From assembly GCA_963924555.1 (NCBI GenBank), contig OZ004593.1, positions 6,754,480 to 6,818,479 on the forward strand: DNA of 64,000 nucleotides. The letters are read 5' to 3'. A program made the position numbers and the translations under genes. This DNA comes from Crambe crambe (taxonomy: Eukaryota; Porifera; Demospongiae; Poecilosclerida; Crambeidae). Below, one piece after another: positions 35,701 through 59,330 of the stretch (positions are counted from its first letter, which is position 1; each line of letters starts with the position of its first letter). The notes beneath the pieces were generated by a model. It had not been told where the DNA came from and made no database searches. It saw only the letters and a list, made by a program, of their open reading frames with translations.

Positions 35701-38700
35701 ACAAGTTCTCTGTCTCTAACTAGCCAAGCATGCCATATTATACATGTACAACATGCATGTACAACATGCATGTACAACATGCATGTACATGAAGATGTGA
35801 AGACTGTGGGAAAGAGAACTTGGAAGTGTTCTGGTAACTTAATAGGGCATCCATTTAACTGTCGTCACATGCTAGACCATGCACTGTGTGTGTGTGAAGC
35901 TAGTATCCTCAATGGCACATTGAAGCTGTGGGCATATTCATGGCCGCTAAGTGCTGATAATATTCATGGTGCTGTAATGCTGTTGTTTCTTCACCTTAGA
36001 TTCTGTGTGGGGTGCAGTATCCATGAAAATCACTGATAGTAGAGCTCAGTGGAGGGTCACTTCAGTGGCACGACAAACAATATCTCCACTTCCTGGAGGT
36101 CTTTATTAAGCACATAGCTATGTTATGTTGCTATAGTGCTACATAAGTTGCTATAGCTGCCTCATTAATACTGTCTGTTATAATGTATAATCAAATCAAT
36201 TTGTGGTCTAAGTTATCTCTCTCCCTCCTCCCCCTCCCCTCCCCCCACACCTCTTTACTCACCTCAAATACATATCTCCCCTTGTTTTTTGAAGGTTTGT
36301 CCTGGACAGACCAGACATCACTGAGTCGTACCACGTCCCTGTTCTCCTCTGTCTCCTCTTCCCCTTCCATGATCTCCACTGTCTTGCAGTTCAGGGCCAA
36401 ACTGTTCCTCAGCAGTACGAGACGATTCTTATAAGCCTGTGGGAAAAGGACCAATGAATCATGGCATGAGGACAAAGTAACAGAACTGCAAAATGGTGAT
36501 TGGTAGTTGTCTGTGTAACCAAGCAACCAGCCAAGTGTTTGATATAAACCTTCCCACAAAGAGCAGCTCTATATACAATACATGGATCCCATGCCATCCA
36601 GGATGATTTTGACTCCCGAGGGTCTGGGATTCCGGACAAGAAAAATGACCCTGAGGGGACATGAAAGGGATAAAAGGGAAGTGGAGGTCGGGAAATGGCT
36701 TGGGTTATGACTAGGCCGGGCAATAAAAGGTGCCAGGGTGAAGGGATAATCACTTAATAAGCTATAATAATGGAACGTCACTGAGTCATGTAAACAAAGG
36801 AGTACGGAAGTACACAAAATGACCTTCTAATTTATGGGGATAAACTCTTGCTCACTGAACTTCCTACTGGAACTGGTAGGGACTAAGATAACTCACTAAT
36901 GGGAGAACATTAATTGTTTTTATATCTTATCATAATGGTAACCAAGGGAGACACAGTCACGTCCTGCAGCAGTGTGGGAATCACTATTTTCATGAGTGTA
37001 GGAGTGTTTTAGGGAATTAGCTGAATGGTCATAGCGGAGATATATACAGCCTCCAGGGACGTAGCCAGGATTTAAGATAAGGAGGTACTCTATCCTTTGT
37101 GCTGGGAAAATTTTGGGGGTGCCACGCCCCCAATTAAGGTCATATGAGCATTAAAAATCATACAGCTATGTGGCTATGCTCACTAACGTTGACCTTAGAC
37201 CTACTATTAATCGTGCTACAAGTTGTGAGGTTAGTGATCTCAATCTAGCTTAGTCTCGCAGGCCCTGCTAGCTACAGATTAGATACACATAGTGAAGGTT
37301 CTAACCAAGGAGGTGTTCGAGCACCCAGAGCACCCTCCCTGGCTATGCCACTGGGCCCTCCATACCTAAGCTCAGCTTACACATACAATGGCTTCCCACA
37401 TGACACAAATGTCGGCACTTGGTGTATTAGTGCTGCATGGAGGTACCAGGCGCAAGCAAGGATATTTCAAGTAACCTTGCTTGCATGCTTCTCTAGATTG
37501 CATGCTGGAATTCTTTTCCTGGTATTGCTACTGGAACCAATTACTAGACAGATAAAATTCCATGCAGCTGTTGATATTTTCAGCAAAGATCTGTTGTGGA
37601 TAATTGGAGGATTATGCATCTTTTTCATAGAATTAAGGAAAAAGATAGTTGCCACTGGGCATTTCAAGGAAAACTATTCTTTATTAGCATAATTATTAGC
37701 TTCCACCATAATTGTCATAGATACAGTTAAGTTTCTGATGAATATTTCTCATTTTTTGCAGTTAAGAACTTCCACATTATTCTAACTAAGGTCTTGATGA
37801 GCTTCTTCATTATTGCAGGAAAACAATCATTGCATGAGGTCAGCTACATTGACGAGGTAATATTTCCACAGGCTCATGTCCTACTGTCAATTCCTATTTG
37901 ACTTGCTAACTACTAATGTGGGAAGAAGAATCATGTAGTTAGACCAAGTGATTGGTCACAACTGTGCAGTGATGCAGAAATAAAAATCATGCAGTTAGAC
38001 CAAATGAGTGCTATCACGACTCTGCATGCAATGGTCCAATTCCAGGAATGTATGCCTGATATCCGTTCAGGTCTGAAAGATGGGAAGAATTGTACTGATT
38101 GAAACAATACTGTGTCCTGATACAGCAGGACAGGACACTTCAACTGACTGGATAGGACAGGACACTTCTTTTCAGTACTCCAAGCAGTGACCTAATCATT
38201 GTACTGTACAATGTGAGTGTGTCCTGATACTGCAGGACAGGACACCTCTGTAAGCAGTGACCTAACCATTGTACTGCAAAGGGAGGAGTGAAGTTAGATC
38301 AGCAAGACATTACCATCCTCCCAGCTTTCGAGCTATCTTTAAAGTGGATTATAACTTAGCTTATACCATGGAGCCTGCTTGATGATTCTGACATAGCAAA
38401 TCATAGCGTCACTTCATGGAATGATTATTACTACTAATCAAGTATAATTATTCATGATTCTCCTTTGTGATAACACTATGTCCCGGGCTCAGTATTGAGA
38501 TGTAACAGGACACCAAGGGGGCTGATTCAATAAGAATTCCACCCATAGACACAATATCGCCTACTTTTGGTGTTTAAACAAAAAATTTTTTTCCTGTAAG
38601 ACTAAGAACTCCAGTAACTACTGAACTCCTACATACAGACTACGCATAATTAAGTATCTCATGGTTTCTCTCAACAAAAAATAGTGTGTGATTCTTTTTG

Positions 38701-39630
38701 AGGTCACTGCATTAAATGTTCCACATCATAGCTGCATGTGAAGACAGCAGCAGGATATAATCCACATCCCTTCATTCATTGCTTAAACCATGTTGCTATG
38801 AAAACCAGGTGAGGGAAGTGGTTGGAGCAGAGAGATATTATGGTTCCATCATGAAGTAGTTTCTTTAGTTGGTGGCAGTGAGAGAGAATCTCCGACTTGT
38901 TTACACATTAGGTAATGGAGGGATTAGCCCTTTCACTGACCACTCACCAAAACCACTAAAATGAAACATTCTGCTAAACCATAAGCAGAAGCTGGAAAGG
39001 GGAAGATGCAAGAATGGCCATCTTGAAACTATGTGAATAGGAGATAAGTGTGAGGTCAGGTAGTTTGGTAGAAGTGGCCCCTCCACCTTATTACTGTGGG
39101 TTCTAAAATGATTAAAGCAGTAAGATCCCTTATATCATTGGATCAGTATGAAAACATTGCAGGATTTCGTTACTAGACAACACATAGGAAAACAACTTCC
39201 AACTTATTCACCTCATTCGATAATAACTATCACAACAAAAAAATGCTCCAAATTAGTTAGACACTCTTTTACGACTTCTTGCAACATGGGGTGACTGGAG
39301 AGCACAACATGGGAATTCCATCTTAATTCCTTCCACCCTAATACCAGCCTGATACCCTATCATGCATGTACATGCATCATTCGCCATGACAACTCTATTG
39401 CTTACATTCAATGAGAATCAGGTGGTTGGGATTTAAGTATGTTGAGAATTGCATTCACAATAAATACTTTAGCACTAATTGGTAAGTGAATGTCGCACAT
39501 CTGTTCATTCCTCAGTGGGGTACAGGCCATGTATGGAAGAGAGCCGATCCCTGGACCCATGAAATGAGTCTTATACTACTCAATGGAAGTTACTTAATAA
39601 GCTAACCACTTAATAATATTATGGGATAGA

Positions 39631-39708
<78 letters not shown>

Positions 39709-41095
39709 TTTTTATTATTCCCAAAGGCATTACACACAGGATATAATTATCTTATCCACCCATGGACACAAAAGCCCCTCTATTTACAGGAAGAAGTGAC
39801 AGTTTTCTGGTTTTAGCTAAAATTAATATTTTACTATAGCATCATTATACCGAACTAAAGACTTGGTAGCTACAAAAATTACAGTATACTTCACACCAAG
39901 GAATTTTTTGTACACATGCATGGCTGTACTTTAATCACAGCAAGGGACAGAACCTCTGCGGCAGGAGAACATCAGTAGGGTACTTCAAAGGGTGTGCAAA
40001 ACCATGAAGGTGCAGCTCAGAACAAGTTGTTTTTTTTTTAAAACCATGTGCCAATTAACTTGCCCTACTGCTACATAATGTGGCAGCTTAACAAATTGTT
40101 ACAACTGAACTCAATAAGAAAATTAACACTTGGTGTATCAGAGGTCAGTGTTTATCCATTAAGGACTGACTCGGCAAAAGTTAACAAATTGGTACTAAAA
40201 GAAAGAAAGCTCTTTTTTAAAAGTGTTAATGCATTAAGGGCTTGGAATGGACAAAAACTACATAGCCTGTAGGCAGGTTTCAGACCACCTAGCCAGATCT
40301 CTGGGCAGACAGACCAATTAGCAAGTGGTACACCAAGTTTACATTGCTATCTCCAGTACTCAGGCAGTTCAACTTTATTAGAGCATTTCATCAGCTGCAT
40401 CCAGCCAGAGACAGTTCCTATTGTACAACTTGTGGCAAGCATCAGCTTACATGCCACCAAAGATCCAGGGGAAGTAGTAACATACATCTGTTAATTATCC
40501 AGCTAGCATGCATATAATTTGCATTCGTTAACTTTCTCAATTCTTAACTTCAAAAAACCAGCTCATAGAGTGGGTGATCAGCTCGGTGTTCTAAATGAGA
40601 AAGTCACTGAGAGCAGATTTAGCAAAATGATGATCGAGGGAGTAAGTTAGTGAATGCAAATGAACTCTTTGCTCTATTGGAAAGATGCAACTAGATACTG
40701 TTAATCACTTGTATCCCGCAACACGGTGCATAGCATCATAGCATAGCATAGCAGGCATGCTTGCACCAAACAGTAACAAATAATTGTGTCCTTGAGAACA
40801 GCATAGAACCTCTATTTATAGTTTGGTGTTTTTGAATTCTTGAGACTTCAGACAGGACAAGAAGGGCACCTTTTGTGATGTGCCAAATAGTCCCATGATA
40901 AGGGGGAGTATGCTAACATTATCATAACACCCACTTAGGCTAGAAGAAACAGCTTGTAGGGTGTACAAGCTGACATGCTCAGCTAAGCTTCAACTTATTC
41001 AGAATAGCTATGAATCACTGCATGCATGGACTTACCGAACCAAAAAGGTTCCTTTTTCTCACTTCTAGTTTCCCTCTTTTGATGATGTCCGACAT
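29795..41095 (-). CDS. PH-PTB adapter protein of DOK/IRS type
   Basis: Five exons: 41095-41036, 36436-36263, 33245-33104, 32981-32780 and 32507-29795; 3291 nt, 1096 aa. Exons 1-3 form a PH domain (residues about 5-120): IKRGKLEVRKRNLFGS, AYKNRLVLLRNSLALNC, VVRLSDVWSVQD, HERDEWTDSFRVL with the conserved C-terminal Trp. Exons 4-5 form an IRS-type PTB domain (about 130-230): NHSGSYLLSITDTAIVLHW, AYHWPKRSIVKFL, GTEDVVDFEFTASPESS. Such proteins dock on phosphorylated NPXY receptors and recruit SH2 partners. The roughly 870-residue tail is disordered, Pro/Ser-rich, with SH3-ligand-like PPLPPRS stretches, possible pTyr sites (DYAYIKED, FEYLQLVGE, DYFKFEE) and a polySer plus CPRCRSRK patch. The first intron is 4.6 kb and the second 3 kb, far longer than others here. 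I cannot tell DOK from IRS ancestry. Confidence 0.8.
33246..36262 (-). other. Second intron of the PH-PTB gene, 3.0 kb
   Basis: No coding exon is recognised here on either strand. It contains a short 15-bp minisatellite (listed separately) and otherwise AT-rich sequence with many 'tagcta' words. Unannotated cis-elements or alternative first exons could be present. Confidence 0.5.
35739..35791. repeat. 15-bp minisatellite (ACATGCATGTACAAC)
   Basis: About three and a half tandem copies of a palindromic-cored unit (ACATGCATGT). It is intronic in the PH-PTB gene. Confidence 0.8.
37055..37359. mobile_element. Possible MITE with imperfect terminal inverted repeats
   Basis: The left end AGGGACGTAGCCAGGA resembles the inverted right end AGGGCCCAGTGGCATAGCCAGGG, with a small insertion. 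Inside are GGGGGTGCCACGCCCCC near the left and GTTCGAGCACCCAGAGCACC near the right. About 305 bp, no coding potential. The termini are diverged, so boundaries are approximate. Confidence 0.45.
38114..38245. repeat. Short dispersed duplication with CTGATACAGCAGGACAGGACAC
   Basis: The phrase GTCCTGATACAGCAGGACAG (continuing GACAC) at 38114-38138 recurs, with one base change, at 38221-38245. A shorter GACTGGATAGGACAGGACAC lies between. Intronic. Confidence 0.65.
39629..39704. repeat. (GT)n(GA)n microsatellite
   Basis: About 11 GT units followed by about 25 GA units. Intronic in the PH-PTB gene. Confidence 0.9.
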
Positions 41096-41654
41096 TTTGA
41101 TGGTTGCAGTAGCTTCCCTGTTAGAGTACTACTTCCAGTCAATTAAACCTGCAGGCAGCAGTTCTAAGAAAAAACACAAAGTGTTGCCGGTCAGATCAGC
41201 AGAAGTCTGCAGTTATATCAAATCCAATAGCTACAGATATTAGCTGTCTCCATTTTGTACCAAGCTACTAAATGAGCGAAAGAGGTAATCTACTATAATG
41301 AACTAGCTATCTATTGAACTACAAGTTCAGTCTAGCATGATCCCATCAAACAGTATGACGATCTACTCTATCAAAATAATACCTGCTGGGTATAGCGACG
41401 TTCTTCTGGCGTTTGAGATAACTGCAGGAGAAGTAGTAAACTCTTGCATAAAAAGAGACGGAAGAAGTCTAAACCGCCGCAGTGTTACCTTTCCTTTTAA
41501 AAATACCACAAGCTCTACTTTTGACATGCGAATATTGAATTTTTAATTATAATAACATTGATATAGCGCGTGCGCAAAGTGCCACGCCTCCAAACACTAC
41601 AACTTAACAAAGAGAGAGCTATTTAACTGCTTACTGAATTTGCAGTGTTCTACT
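41096..41654. promoter_or_regulatory. Divergent intergenic region, PH-PTB gene / C2-PDZ-DH-PH-RGS gene
   Basis: 559 bp between two start codons pointing apart. It holds no recognised gene; the 41337-41546 open frame has no coding character. A shared or paired promoter is inferred from arrangement. Confidence 0.45.
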
Positions 41655-52690
<11,036 letters not shown>

Positions 52691-53342
52691 GCTGTACACT
52701 ATTATCCGTCACATCACACTATTGAATTCTGTCAAAAACTCTCTCTCCCTCTCTCCCCACGTAGTTTCATAACGTAGTCTATTCTCTTTTTCCTGACATT
52801 ATTTATTTATGCACAGCTTAGCTCTAGCAGGCACAAGTATTATTGCAGAGGGTTAAACCTTGTATTATTTACAATAAGGGTTAACCCTGTATTTTGTTTT
52901 TATTCAGAAGTGAGTGTTTTTGTTTTCTACATCATTGTTATTCAAACTGGGTACTGTCATAAGTTGGCAGGGTAAACTGGTTAGGCCACATCTAAACAAT
53001 TGCTCAGAGACTTGTTTTCCTAAGGAACAGAATTTGATTTGATGTGAAAAATCATTGAAACTGATTCAACAGTAGTCATAGTAACAATGACCATTGTGGA
53101 AGGCCTTCTAATGAGTGATATAACACACCAGTGTGTATGAAAAGGAGAGATCTGCAGAAAGTGAGGTTTGAGGGTCTAGAGATGTGCTGAAGCTAATCAT
53201 GAGGAAAGAGAGAAGATGAAATGCTAATGTAACTTTAAAAACCATGTGCATTAAAAAGAATAAATCACACGCACAACAGACACACATTATGTGATGATTA
53301 TCAGATCATGAAGAGAATAATTAATGACTTTTTGAGATCACA
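52691..53342. other. Convergent 3' region, RGS-type gene / GAPVD1
   Basis: 652 bp between facing stop codons. It contains an imperfect inverted/direct pair around AGGGTTAAACC and AAGGGTTAACCCT (about 52850-52890) and AATAAA at about 53259. No gene is recognised. Confidence 0.5.
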
Positions 53343-56300
53343 TCAGCTCAAGGTCTTGGTAAACTCAACAGCAGTGCTGAATTGTGCCCACCAGTAGGCG
53401 TCTTCTCCTTGCAAAGACGTCTCCGCAAAGTTCCTGATATACTGGCAAGTGGAGAGCATGCCAGAAGGGTTAGCCTTGATCAAGATGTACACCAGCACGG
53501 GGAACAGGTCATCAGCCCCGGGAGGGTCGCCACAACGGGCATACTGGAGCAAGCTGATCAGGATACGCAGGCTCTGCACGATGCAATGGAGCTTTCCTCG
53601 AGGAGACTGCACGAGGAAAGAATGAAGGAAAGAATCACTTGCCTATCAGACACAGTACTAAAGTGCAATATCCCAATAAGTTTCAAAATACATGCTTTAA
53701 ATAAACAAAATTCTTTTCCTATACATTTAATGTCTTCCTTCACAAGAAGAGCCCATGGAAGAACAAAGTCTTGACTCCTTTGGAGTCTAACTGAGCAGTC
53801 TTTCTATGAGCAGTCTTCCTGTGAACTTCCTGTCAGCTTCCTCTGGATTTTTAAAGTGTAAATTCTTGACTTTGATGATAGCATAAAAATTGAATTTTTC
53901 TGGTTTCTAAGGAGCAGTTTGTATAAAGAGAAGAGCCAAAAGTAATCAGAGACGATAAGGTCAGTGCAATGAAACGAGGGCTACGGTATTGCATTACAGA
54001 GTTCTCAGCAGGCATGCACAAGTGTGGGCAAAGTATTTGTGTGACTGGGGCTGTACCAATTCAGGTGGGTACAGGGTTGTATGATGCCAGACCACTCTAG
54101 CTCTGCTGGCAATGAAAAAGTAATATTTGATGGAGACACCTAGCTACTTTATAATTATAAATATACAACCTCATTTTCTTTTCCAGGAAATCTAAATTTT
54201 AAAGCAATTGATGGGGATATCATACCTTATAAGCAGACATGGCTTTCAAGTGCCTCTGAGCAGCCAACCAAGGACAGCCACTGTGGTACACCTGGACACA
54301 AACAGAGCACTTGGGATGGTGTGGTTAGGTTAGTAAATCACTCACCATTGGGATCTGGAGGCTTCTGTGATTCAGAGTGATGGTCTTGGACAGGGTTGCT
54401 AAGTGATCGTAGAATATCCTAGCAAGCAAATGAGAAAAATAATGTTTTTTTATCATGTTTATCAAATAGACTGCTATTTCATCCATGGGGGGGGGGGGGG
54501 GGGGGCATGGGAGCTTATACAATGACACACATGATAAGTCAAGTGATCAGTCTATGATGAAATCTCATATGATAGTCAGGTGACTCACTTGTCAATTTCC
54601 TTATCGGTGGAGCCATTGGGGTAGAAGATGTTCTGATAGACATATGTGAAGAGATAGTCTCCCAGACAGGAAAAGACCTTTTCCCTGTCCTGCCAGTGTT
54701 CTCCCCACGTCATTGAGTCCTCCTCAATGGCTGTCTTGAAGCGGTTGAGCTGATGATTCATCAGAGAACATTTCTCATCAGCTAGGAACAGACTCTCCAT
54801 CTTTTGGGAAAAATCCTTCAGCTGGGAGAGGCGTGGCTGTCCAGAAGACTCCAGGAATGTCCTCACAGCAAAATTGACAAATAGTGCTCTGTTTATGTCC
54901 ATTATCCTGTACATGCGAAGTGTGTAATATGTGCATGGGGGTAAGTAACATGTACATGCGGGTGTGTAACATGTGCATGCAGGTGTGTAACATGTGCATG
55001 CAGGTGTGTAACATGTGCATGCAGGTGTGTAACATGTGCATGCAGGTGTGTAACATGTGCATGCCAGTGTGTAACATGTACATGCAGTGTGATGCATGTG
55101 TGCATACAGTATTGCATCACATGACACATTATGAAACATCTACACTCTTTAACCAAAGGTTCAGTTTCGTCCTGTGACATCTGCAGTACCAGACATAGCT
55201 TAATGCTTCAGAGATCTGCAAAGTGAAAACTGGCACTGCACGTGTAGTATTTGGACTACTACACGTGTCCAGTACATGCTTTCCCCTTTGATAATTGAAT
55301 GCTCGGGTACTCCTATTGATGGACTCTCTGTTGTGTTCATCTGCTAATAGAACCTAACACATGTTCTTATGTTCACCTGTTGATTGAGTCCTGGACTGTG
55401 GCCACCTGCATCTTAGCGTCTTGAAACTTCTGCTGGGAACACACTAGGTATGCCACATAGGAGGAACGTTTGTGGTAATCTTCAAACACTCCCTCAACAG
55501 CCACTTCAATCCTGCCAGAATCATACACTCCATAATCAAGATTCCCTGTACTTACATTAGGAAGGGGTTCCACCATATCCCCCCAAACCCCCCTACTTAC
55601 AGGTCATTAGGAAGGGGTTCCACCATTCTGAGGATCTCGCTCAGCAGAGCTATCTCCATGTCGTCATGTTTCCACTGACTGCGCTGGAGGGCGTGCCGAA
55701 TCAGCAGAATCAACTGACAGCGAGTATCGCAGTTAGAGTCGGCATCAGCCTGGATCGTGAGGTACGTGGGACTGAGAGACAAGGGGGTGTGGATGTTCTG
55801 CAGGGCTGCTCGGAGTTTGTACTTCAACTGGTTACAAAAGAGGGATTGTTCAAATGCAAGAGGGGACATCTCAGCTGGGGGAGGGGCTACATCTATCCGG
55901 TCTAAATCGTCATCTGTTGTTGAGATGCCGTCAACGTCGTCCGTGCCCACCCCCAGCAGAGAGGACTGCCCCTCCCTCTCTTCCGAATCCCGTTTGGGAG
56001 AGTTCTTCTTCCTCTCCTCCCATTTGGCTGAGTAGTCTTTCATGTAGAGAGTATATCTGTCCACCTTGCGCTGGGGGATACGATTCCCATCTAGAAATTC
56101 GTGACTCTTGCTTCTCTCCTTCACCCGCAAAGCCACACCCTCCTTCTTCATGGCGGGGAGACTTGGACTCCTCCCCTTGACCACTTCTGATTCCACTTCC
56201 CGCTCCTCACTACTCTTTGTATGTTTCCGAAACACATGCAACTTCCATCGCTTTTTCTTCTTCTTTTTACTTATCTCGAGACGCGGGGAGCCTCCTTTTT

Positions 56301-59300
56301 CACCCCCCTCCTCTTCCTCCCCCTCCCCTTCTTCATCCTGCTGAAACAGGTTTGACAAGGACTCACTCTGGGCAACATCTCCTGGGTCTAATTCATCACT
56401 GGTGTCCAATCCCAATGTAGAGGAGGAGATACTTTCAGCATGTGCTTGATTCTCCACACCTGCCAAGGACAGTGGAGGTGGTGTAACCACTTTAACGGGT
56501 GATTGGTCCCTTCCTTCACCTTCTTTAGGAATTGCTTCACTTTCTTGAATCGAGTTTTCGTTTTCCAGAGGCGGAGGGTGGATTTTAACGTAATTGACGG
56601 ATTCGTCCACTAAAGCTTCAATTGTATTAGGGAACTTGGTTATGGGTCCTTTGGTAAAGGGTCTCACCAGTATAGTGGGTGACTTCCTATTATGATCTGT
56701 TTCTGATTGGTGCTCTATTGGTTTCCTGATGTGCTCATTTGGTGAGAGTGACAGAGAGTGATTGGGAGAGCTGGACACACTGTGCATGTGGTTGTCATGT
56801 TCGGAGGATCTAAAAGTAACATCGGAGAGAACAGTTGGTAGCGTATGGGAACGCGCCCTCTGCTGATACTCTATAGCATCAATCATACTTTTAACACGTC
56901 CCATTTCTCGGGCGGCCAATCTTTTCGCTCTTATTTGACTGTCTGTCTGGTTGCTGTTGTAGTCGGGTGACAAGATCTCGGCTGAGGCGGTGCGATTGAG
57001 TTTCCTGGGGAGAGGCTGGGTGTGTTGGGGGTGCAGCAGTGAAGCAAAGTAGAACTGGTCTTCCGACTTCTGACTGGGACTCTGAGACTTCTGACTCATA
57101 AACTGAACAAAAAAAAAAAAGGAAAACAGTTGACCAATAATAATTATTATTAAGGGGCCAAACCCAAAACTTCCTGGAAACCTGCTATGAATAATTTTGG
57201 GAAAAATTTTTCCACTTTAGTGTGAATTAGTCCCATTCAATTTCCATTGAGTAAATAGAGGAAATATCCCCAATGATGTTGCTTTATGATCACCTCATCT
57301 TCTGTCAGAAGATAGAAGTCCCACTGTGCCACACCCTCCTCCTCCTGGTTCTCCAGTACGGGGAAGACAAGGACCTCCTTGGGTAGCCTGAATCCTTCAT
57401 TGTGGGCTGCAGATAAACCTGTGTCATTGGAAATGGATCGCTTCATTTGCTTTTCACCACTTGTCTTGCTTGCTCTACCATCTGTCACTGGCTGGGGACT
57501 CATCAATACTTTTCCTTTCTTTTCTTGTACTGGTGTTATTAATGTACCACCGTCCAACATCTCCAGGTTTCCTCCGCTCGGTTTCTTGGTCTTTCTACGC
57601 ATAGATTTCACCTTTTCTTGTTCCACAGGGTTTGTGGAGTGGGAGGGTGGGGGTAGCACAGGTTTGGAGGAGATGGGATAAGGATTATGGCTGGCTTGCT
57701 CAATCATGCCAGGCAGAAGACAGTTAAGGAGCGTGGAGATACGCAAGTGGAAATTCCGTTTGTTTTCTCTGTTGGCTACCAGCATAGCTACAAGCCCCAC
57801 CTACATAGATAAACAACCATAGCAACCTAAAATTGTAGGAATTGGTAGTCACACCCACCAAGTTGTTGAGCTGTTGCTGAGATGCAAGGAAGGCACTTCG
57901 GTTGAGACCAGGCAAGAAGGAGGGGAGATCAGGAATGTCATCAGTCCATCCATCATCAATGCAATCCACCAAGGAGAAAAATAAACTCTATTGGATAAAA
58001 TTCAGTGAGGAATTGTATTTTCACAACTAGCTACTCGGCTGAAAAATCCCCTTTTCAGGAGTTTGAATAAGAGCCACTATATTAGGTGGTTCTACTGATT
58101 TCTATTAGGGTTGAAAAAGGAGTTCAATACTTCATAAAGCTAATTTTTATGAGAACTAATTCTATTGAATTTTATCATGTTAGCTGAGAGAAATAAACAG
58201 TACTGAGTGTTGATTGAACTTACCACATCAATCCTGTGCACCACCTTGTGGATCGGGTACTTGTTACTGCTAGATTTGTCCATGATCCACACACATCCTT
58301 GCAGAACTGACATGATCTGAGCGAGATTATACCTCCCCACTTCACTGACGATCACAGAAGGATCCACCACCCCATAACTGTCTGGATTCACAATGGCTGA
58401 ACTCAAAATGGAAGAGAAAACGGCATCACTGATTGGACGTCGGAGTTCCGAGGGTGAAATCCGTGGCCATTTCTGTTTGACCATCGTCTTGAGGTTGCCC
58501 AGTAACCACTTGAGACTGACTGGAAACTGTTTTGTAGTTAAAGAGAGATTTTGAAGGAACTGTGTGGCAAGTTCAGCTAATTTCTTGCAAGAAGACTCCA
58601 AATCCTCGTTAAACATGAAGGCACTAGAAGCTATGAGTCCACTATGTTCACTGTTAGTCTGGAAACGGTTGCCAGCTTTATTGACATCATATTCCAAATA
58701 TTCCTCACAGGAGAGAACTTGCATAAGAGGCTCGTGGAGAACTTCAGTGAGAAATATTCTCAGTTCTACCAACTGGCTGCAGTATTCAGTCAAGACATGG
58801 TTGAAAACTGATTCCACTCCTCCAAAAAGGTCCTTCGGTGACTCACATCGCTCAATATGCTGTTTCAGTAGTTCTCTTATCAACTTCAAGAAGAACATGT
58901 GGTCTTTTTTGAATACACAGTGTCCATACACCACAGATATCAAGTCATTCACCACCCACGAACAGTCCATTCCCTCTGCGTCCACACAGTGCAAGATCTC
59001 TGAGAGAAGTTCCGGTTTTTGAAGGAGATTAGTCAGGAATTTGCTGTAACGATCCACGAAATGGAACGACTTGATGACTTTCGATGCATTCACAAACTTG
59101 ACAGAATCAGCACGGCTGTGGGCGTGGCTCCACTCATAGACATGGCTGTTGTGGGTCAGGACACGATGCAGTCCATAGGAGAGGGTGTGGCTTAGCCACA
59201 AGGAGTGGAATACCTGGTCACACCCATTGTTGAGTTCTTGGACACTTTGGCGGATCTGGTGCTTGTAGAAAGTGACAAACTCCTGCTCCCGGCGAAGCTT

Positions 59301-59330
59301 CTCGACCAATGAGATCAGGTTTCTACTCAT
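53343..59330 (-). CDS. GAPVD1: GAPVD1: RasGAP and VPS9 domain protein
   Basis: Nine exons: 59330-58224, 57987-57859, 57800-57294, 57102-55601, 55511-55377, 54906-54589, 54418-54346, 54291-54226 and 53606-53343; 4101 nt, 1366 aa (human about 1460). GAPVD1 (Gapex-5/RAP6) is an endosomal regulator: its VPS9 domain activates Rab5-type GTPases and its N-terminal RasGAP-like domain is its other hallmark. The RasGAP-like region is in exon 1 (IFLTEVLHEPLMQVLS, AIVNPDSYGVV, RYNLAQIMSVLQG). The middle is disordered, with KKKKKRW and Ser/Pro stretches. The C-terminal VPS9 core reads RGKLHCIVQSLRILISLL, ADDLFPVLVYILIKANPSGM, LSTCQYIRNFAE, GEDAYWWAQFSTAVEF, matching the human end nearly residue for residue. 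The classic arginine-finger segment of RasGAPs is not obvious, as in other GAPVD1 proteins. Phases agree at all eight introns. Confidence 0.93.
54920..55090. repeat. 21-bp minisatellite upstream of a GAPVD1 acceptor
   Basis: About seven copies of GTGTGTAACATGTGCATGCA(G) on the plus strand. They fill part of the GAPVD1 intron at 54907-55376 and end about 15 bp before the acceptor of the next exon. The cysteine-rich readings on the minus strand (CTCYTPA) are not coding. Confidence 0.88.
55555..55626. repeat. 22-bp direct duplication spanning a GAPVD1 donor site
   Basis: CATTAGGAAGGGGTTCCACC(AT) occurs at 55555-55576 and again at 55605-55626. The rightmost copy is the end of exon 4 (MVEPLPN). 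The other copy lies in the following intron and carries its own GTAAGT donor context. Confidence 0.9.

Larger units (their letters stand above)
36437..41035 (-). other. First intron of the PH-PTB gene, 4.6 kb
   Basis: It separates the first 20 codons from the rest. It contains a MITE-like element (37055-37359), a duplicated GT/GA microsatellite (39629-39704), a repeated CAGGACAGGACAC word (38130-38245) and no recognised exon. Being so much larger than other introns in the window, it is the likeliest place for enhancers or alternative promoters. Confidence 0.5.

Noticed and set aside
38901-41546. Several 60-80 codon frames in the PH-PTB first intron and upstream
   Set aside because: No similarity, no splice support, AT-rich composition.
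54884-55180. Cys-rich frames on both strands (CNMCMQV / CTCYTPA)
   Set aside because: Translation of the 21-bp minisatellite.
58564-59022. 152-codon plus-strand frame
   Set aside because: Antisense to GAPVD1 exon 1, which matches the family strongly.
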